64,000 nucleotides of DNA from Lysobacter prati (GTDB lineage Bacteria > Pseudomonadota > Gammaproteobacteria > Xanthomonadales > Xanthomonadaceae). A program made the translations under genes and the position numbers. Numbering within the stretch: position 1 is the first letter of the stretch; each line of letters begins with the position of its first letter. The stretch is taken from positions 60,155 to 124,154 of the forward strand of contig NZ_VLNV01000010.1 in the NCBI RefSeq assembly GCF_009765215.1, written 5' to 3'. Positions 61,763 through 64,000 of this stretch are shown in pieces. The notes below the pieces were generated by a model that did not search any database, was not told the DNA's origin, and saw only the letters and a list, made by a program, of their open reading frames with translations.

Positions 61763-62359
61763 ATGCTGACCGTCGTGACCGAAATTCTGACCGATGCCCC
61801 TGCCGCCAGCGATGACGGCGCCGACGAACGTGGCCTGGTGGCCGCGGCCGCGCGTGGCGAAGTGCGGGCCTTCGAGTCCCTGTATCGGCGCCACGCCGGT
61901 CGCGTCCACGGTGTCATCGCCCGCCTGGTCGGAAACCAGGGAGCACGGGCCGAGGACCTGACGCAGGAAGCATTCGTCCGGGCCTGGCAGGCGTTGCCGG
62001 CGTTCCGTTTCGAGTCGGCGTTTTCGACCTGGCTGCATCGCCTGGCCGTCAACACCGCCTTGATGGAAATGCGCAGTCGCCGCAGCCGGCCGCAGGACGA
62101 TGGCGATTCCGACGAGGAGGTCTTCGACCTGCTCGGCAGTACCGACTCGGCCGGTCACACGACCGCGCTGACGATGGACCTGGAGCGCGCGGTGGCAACA
62201 CTTCCGCCCAGGGCCCGTGCCGTCCTCGTGCTGTACGACGTGGAAGGCTGGAAGCACGAAGAGATCGCCGCCGAACTGGGCATGGCGGTCGGCAGTTCGA
62301 AAGCGCAATTGCACCGCGCGCGTGGCTTGTTGCGCGAGCGGCTAGGAGGACACGCATGA
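61763..62359 (+). CDS. ECF RNA polymerase sigma factor
   Basis: The protein has 198 residues. Region 2 reads FESLYRRHAGRVHGVIARLVGNQGARAEDLTQEAFVRAWQALPAFRFESAFSTWLHRLAVNTALMEMRSR, and region 4 reads LPPRARAVLVLYDVEGWKHEEIAAELGMAVGSSKAQLHRARGLLRERL. An acidic linker (DDGDSDEEVFDLLG) lies between. The stop codon overlaps the anti-sigma start (ATGA), an RpoE-like arrangement. It is 83 bases after the TPR-sulfotransferase gene. Confidence 0.94.
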   Translation: MLTVVTEILTDAPAASDDGADERGLVAAAARGEVRAFESLYRRHAGRVHGVIARLVGNQGARAEDLTQEAFVRAWQALPAFRFESAFSTWLHRLAVNTALMEMRSRRSRPQDDGDSDEEVFDLLGSTDSAGHTTALTMDLERAVATLPPRARAVLVLYDVEGWKHEEIAAELGMAVGSSKAQLHRARGLLRERLGGHA

Positions 62360-62871
62360 ACACCAACGACAACACCCCCCGTACCCCCGACGACGAGTTG
62401 CCCGACGCCCTGCGTTGGCAACTGCGCTCGATGCGCCGCGACGTCGCGCCCGGCACCGACCTCTGGCCCGGCATCGCCGCGCGCCTGGAGGCGCAGCGTC
62501 CGCGAACCAGTGCCCGCCCGCGCTGGCTGGCACCGGCGGCGATGGCGGCAACGCTCGTGCTGGCGGTGGGGATGGTCGGATTGTGGCGTGGCGAGGGCAG
62601 CGGCAACGTTCCGATCGCTACGCCGGCCAAGGCCACGCTGGTCCAGCGCGAGGCCGAAGGCATGACGCTGCAGTACCAGGCGGCCTTGCAGGAAGTAGCC
62701 AGCGGCCAGCCGCCGATGGAACTTCAGCCGGTTTTCGACGATCTCGACCGCAATGCCGGCCTGATCCTGGAAGCGCTGGCCCGCAACCCCGATTCGCGCC
62801 TGTTGCTCGAGCAGTTGCGCCGCACCTATGCGCGCCGCCTGGCACTTGCACAGCGCCTGGTCTATGCCTGA
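62356..62871 (+). CDS. Anti-sigma factor-like single-pass membrane protein
   Basis: The protein has 171 residues. The N-terminal cytoplasmic segment (about 55 residues, DELPDALRWQLRSMRRDVAPGTDLWPGI) precedes a transmembrane helix (LAPAAMAATLVLAVGMVGLW). The periplasmic part ends in a helical region (VFDDLDRNAGLILEALARNPDSRLLLEQLRRTYARRLALAQRL). It is coupled to the sigma gene by ATGA. The structure is like that of anti-sigma factors controlling envelope sigma factors, but no ZAS zinc motif is present. Confidence 0.85.
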   Translation: MNTNDNTPRTPDDELPDALRWQLRSMRRDVAPGTDLWPGIAARLEAQRPRTSARPRWLAPAAMAATLVLAVGMVGLWRGEGSGNVPIATPAKATLVQREAEGMTLQYQAALQEVASGQPPMELQPVFDDLDRNAGLILEALARNPDSRLLLEQLRRTYARRLALAQRLVYA

Positions 62872-62952
62872 TTCGTAACGCAGCAACGAACCGATGAACT
62901 TGAACCTGACCTTGGACAACCTGTCCTGCCCTGATCTTTCCGGAGAAACTCC

Positions 62953-63870
62953 ATGACCCGCGCCAAACTCCAATGTCTCGCATTCGGCCTGGCCGTGCTG
63001 ACGGCGAACTCCGCCTTGGCAGCCACCCCGATCAATGAGACCCGGCCGCTGGATCCGCGAGGAACGGTGGAGATCGAGAACGTCAAGGGTCGCGTCGATG
63101 TGCGCACCTGGGACCGACCCGAGGTCAAGATCGAGGGCAGCCTCGGCCAGGGCGTCGAAAAGCTGGAAATCGAGGGCGACGGCGAGCACCTGACGGTGCG
63201 CGTGAAGTACCCCAATCGCAGCGGCATGGGCATGTTCGGTGGCGGCGACAAGAGCGAGCCGACCGACCTTCGCCTGACGGTGCCGGTGCGTGCCGATCTC
63301 GATATCGACGTGGTCTCGGCCGACGTCACTGTCGAAGGCATCGCTTCGCGCGAGTTGTCGATCGACAGTGTCAGCGGTGAAGTGACAGTCGCCGGCGCGC
63401 CGACCGAAGCCAGTGTCGACACGGTCAGTGGCGACCTGATGCTCACCCTCAACAGCAACCGCGTGCGCGCCGAATCGGTCAGTGGTGACCTCACGCTTCG
63501 CGGTCGCATGAGCGGCGAGGTCGATGTCGAAACGGTGTCCGGCCGGATCGATGTTGCGGTGCTGCAGAACCGCCTGCAGCGTCTGTCGGGTTCGTCGGTG
63601 TCCGGTGACATCCGGGTCGCGACCGGCCTGGCCAACAACGGCCGGATCACGCTCGAGACGGTTAGCGGCGACCTCGATCTGGTGATGCCGCGTGACCTGT
63701 CGGCCAACGTCCGCGGCGAGAGTTTCAGTGGCGACCTGACCGCGCCAGGCGCCCAGGTCATCCGTCCCAAGCACGGCCCCGGCGCGAGCTTCGAGCACCG
63801 CTACGGCAGTGGCGACGGCGACATCAGCCTCGAAACGTTCTCGGGCGATGCAACGCTGCAGCTCGACTGA
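62953..63870 (+). CDS. Exported DUF4097 (beta-strand repeat) protein
   Basis: This 305-residue protein has a signal peptide (LAFGLAVLTANSALA). Repeated beta units follow, such as LDIDVVSADVTVEGIASREL, DTVSGDLMLTLNSNRVRAESVSGDLTLRG and LETVSGDLDLVMP, the DUF4097 right-handed beta-helix-like repeats (VSGD/VSGR motifs). It is last in the ECF module, 81 bases after the anti-sigma gene, and is likely a regulated envelope product. A role in envelope sensing or stabilisation is inferred. Confidence 0.9.
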   Translation: MTRAKLQCLAFGLAVLTANSALAATPINETRPLDPRGTVEIENVKGRVDVRTWDRPEVKIEGSLGQGVEKLEIEGDGEHLTVRVKYPNRSGMGMFGGGDKSEPTDLRLTVPVRADLDIDVVSADVTVEGIASRELSIDSVSGEVTVAGAPTEASVDTVSGDLMLTLNSNRVRAESVSGDLTLRGRMSGEVDVETVSGRIDVAVLQNRLQRLSGSSVSGDIRVATGLANNGRITLETVSGDLDLVMPRDLSANVRGESFSGDLTAPGAQVIRPKHGPGASFEHRYGSGDGDISLETFSGDATLQLD

Positions 63871-63893
63871 TCACGCTTCGACAAGTTGCAACG

Positions 63894-63921
63894 AAAGGGC
63901 CCGGCATTGCCGGGCCTTTTT
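63894..63921 (+). terminator. Rho-independent terminator after the DUF4097 gene
   Basis: AAAGGGCCCGGC and GCCGGGCCTTT form a stem of about twelve pairs (one G-U) around ATT, followed by TTTTTG. It is 24 bases after the stop codon. Confidence 0.9.
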
Positions 63922-63951
63922 GTTGCAGATCTGGCCTGCTTCTGTGGAGCG

Positions 63952-64000
63952 GCGTCGTCCGCCGGGCCGGGGATTGCTCCGCCCCTTCGTCGGACATCCT
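63952..64000 (+). repeat. Composite 500-bp intergenic repeat, copy 3 (cut by window end)
   Basis: The last 49 bases match the first 49 bases of copy 2 (24226 onward), including GCGTCGTCCGCCGGGCCGGG and the start of the inner hairpin (CCTTCGTCGGACATCCT). The rest lies outside the window. All three copies have the same orientation and follow a gene's 3' end closely. Confidence 0.9.

Overview
The window is about 64 kb of high-GC chromosomal DNA. It most resembles a gammaproteobacterium of the Xanthomonadaceae/Lysobacteraceae (Lysobacter, Luteimonas or a close relative). The reasons are the protein sequences, the hemP/hemoglobin-receptor cluster under a Fur box, GTP-dependent PEP carboxykinase beside a TetR regulator and fadE, a lysine-repeat histone-like protein, and several families of intergenic palindromes. 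This assignment is by recognition, not by a database search. Gene density is high, both strands are used, and no phage, plasmid, rRNA, tRNA or CRISPR array was seen.

Layout. 0.1-1.3 kb: two tandem secreted DUF4124-like paralogues. 1.4-5.9 kb: methionine/SAM cycle genes metF, ahcY and metK, all on the minus strand; ahcY has a convincing SAH riboswitch leader, and a 500-bp non-coding repeat lies between metK and ahcY. 6.1-8.7 kb: a fused two-domain acyltransferase (ornithine-lipid OlsF-like) translationally coupled to an LpxH-like phosphoesterase. 8.9-19.1 kb: a small secreted protein, a methyltransferase, dusB, an iron-uptake pair (TonB receptor plus PepSY membrane protein) with a Fur-like box, a nucleoside transporter with a PfkB sugar kinase, a GGDEF protein, and a GDT1-type manganese exporter behind a yybP-ykoY Mn2+ riboswitch. 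19.4-24.2 kb: an aldo/keto reductase and the heme operon (hemP, TonB heme receptor, accessory protein). A second copy of the 500-bp repeat follows.

24.8-27.5 kb: an ECF sigma factor, an anti-sigma-like protein and a two-PDZ protein. 27.6-29.6 kb: an SPFH (QmcA-like)/NfeD pair and a secreted protein. 29.7-32.0 kb: glycine cleavage gcvT and gcvH, separated by a DsbA-fold isomerase. 32.0-34.0 kb: a 1.1-kb gene-poor stretch with a possible non-coding transcript or long leader, then the histone H1-like gene and a mirrored set of four REP-like palindromes. 34.0-40.9 kb: a serine hydrolase, a GMC oxidoreductase, an NTT/MFS-type transporter, DUF1304, and an ECF42-type sigma factor with its DGPF partner. 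40.9-52.4 kb is more accessory in character: DUF6151, a Tat-exported M24 peptidase, a propeller-type sensor kinase and response regulator, a DoxX-like protein, a LysR regulator, an orphan transposase-domain protein, and a Gfo/Idh-VOC-GFA-quinone reductase group.

52.5-64.0 kb: a DUF4442 protein, fadE, its probable TetR regulator, pckG, a tightly packed 2OG oxygenase/sulfotransferase/TPR-sulfotransferase set, and a second ECF sigma/anti-sigma module with a DUF4097 envelope protein. The window ends inside a third copy of the 500-bp repeat.

The strongest observations are the two riboswitches, the three-copy composite repeat, the candidate RNA upstream of the histone gene, and the pckG-linked 2OG/sulfotransferase operon. 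No single locus can be called a proven new system from sequence alone.
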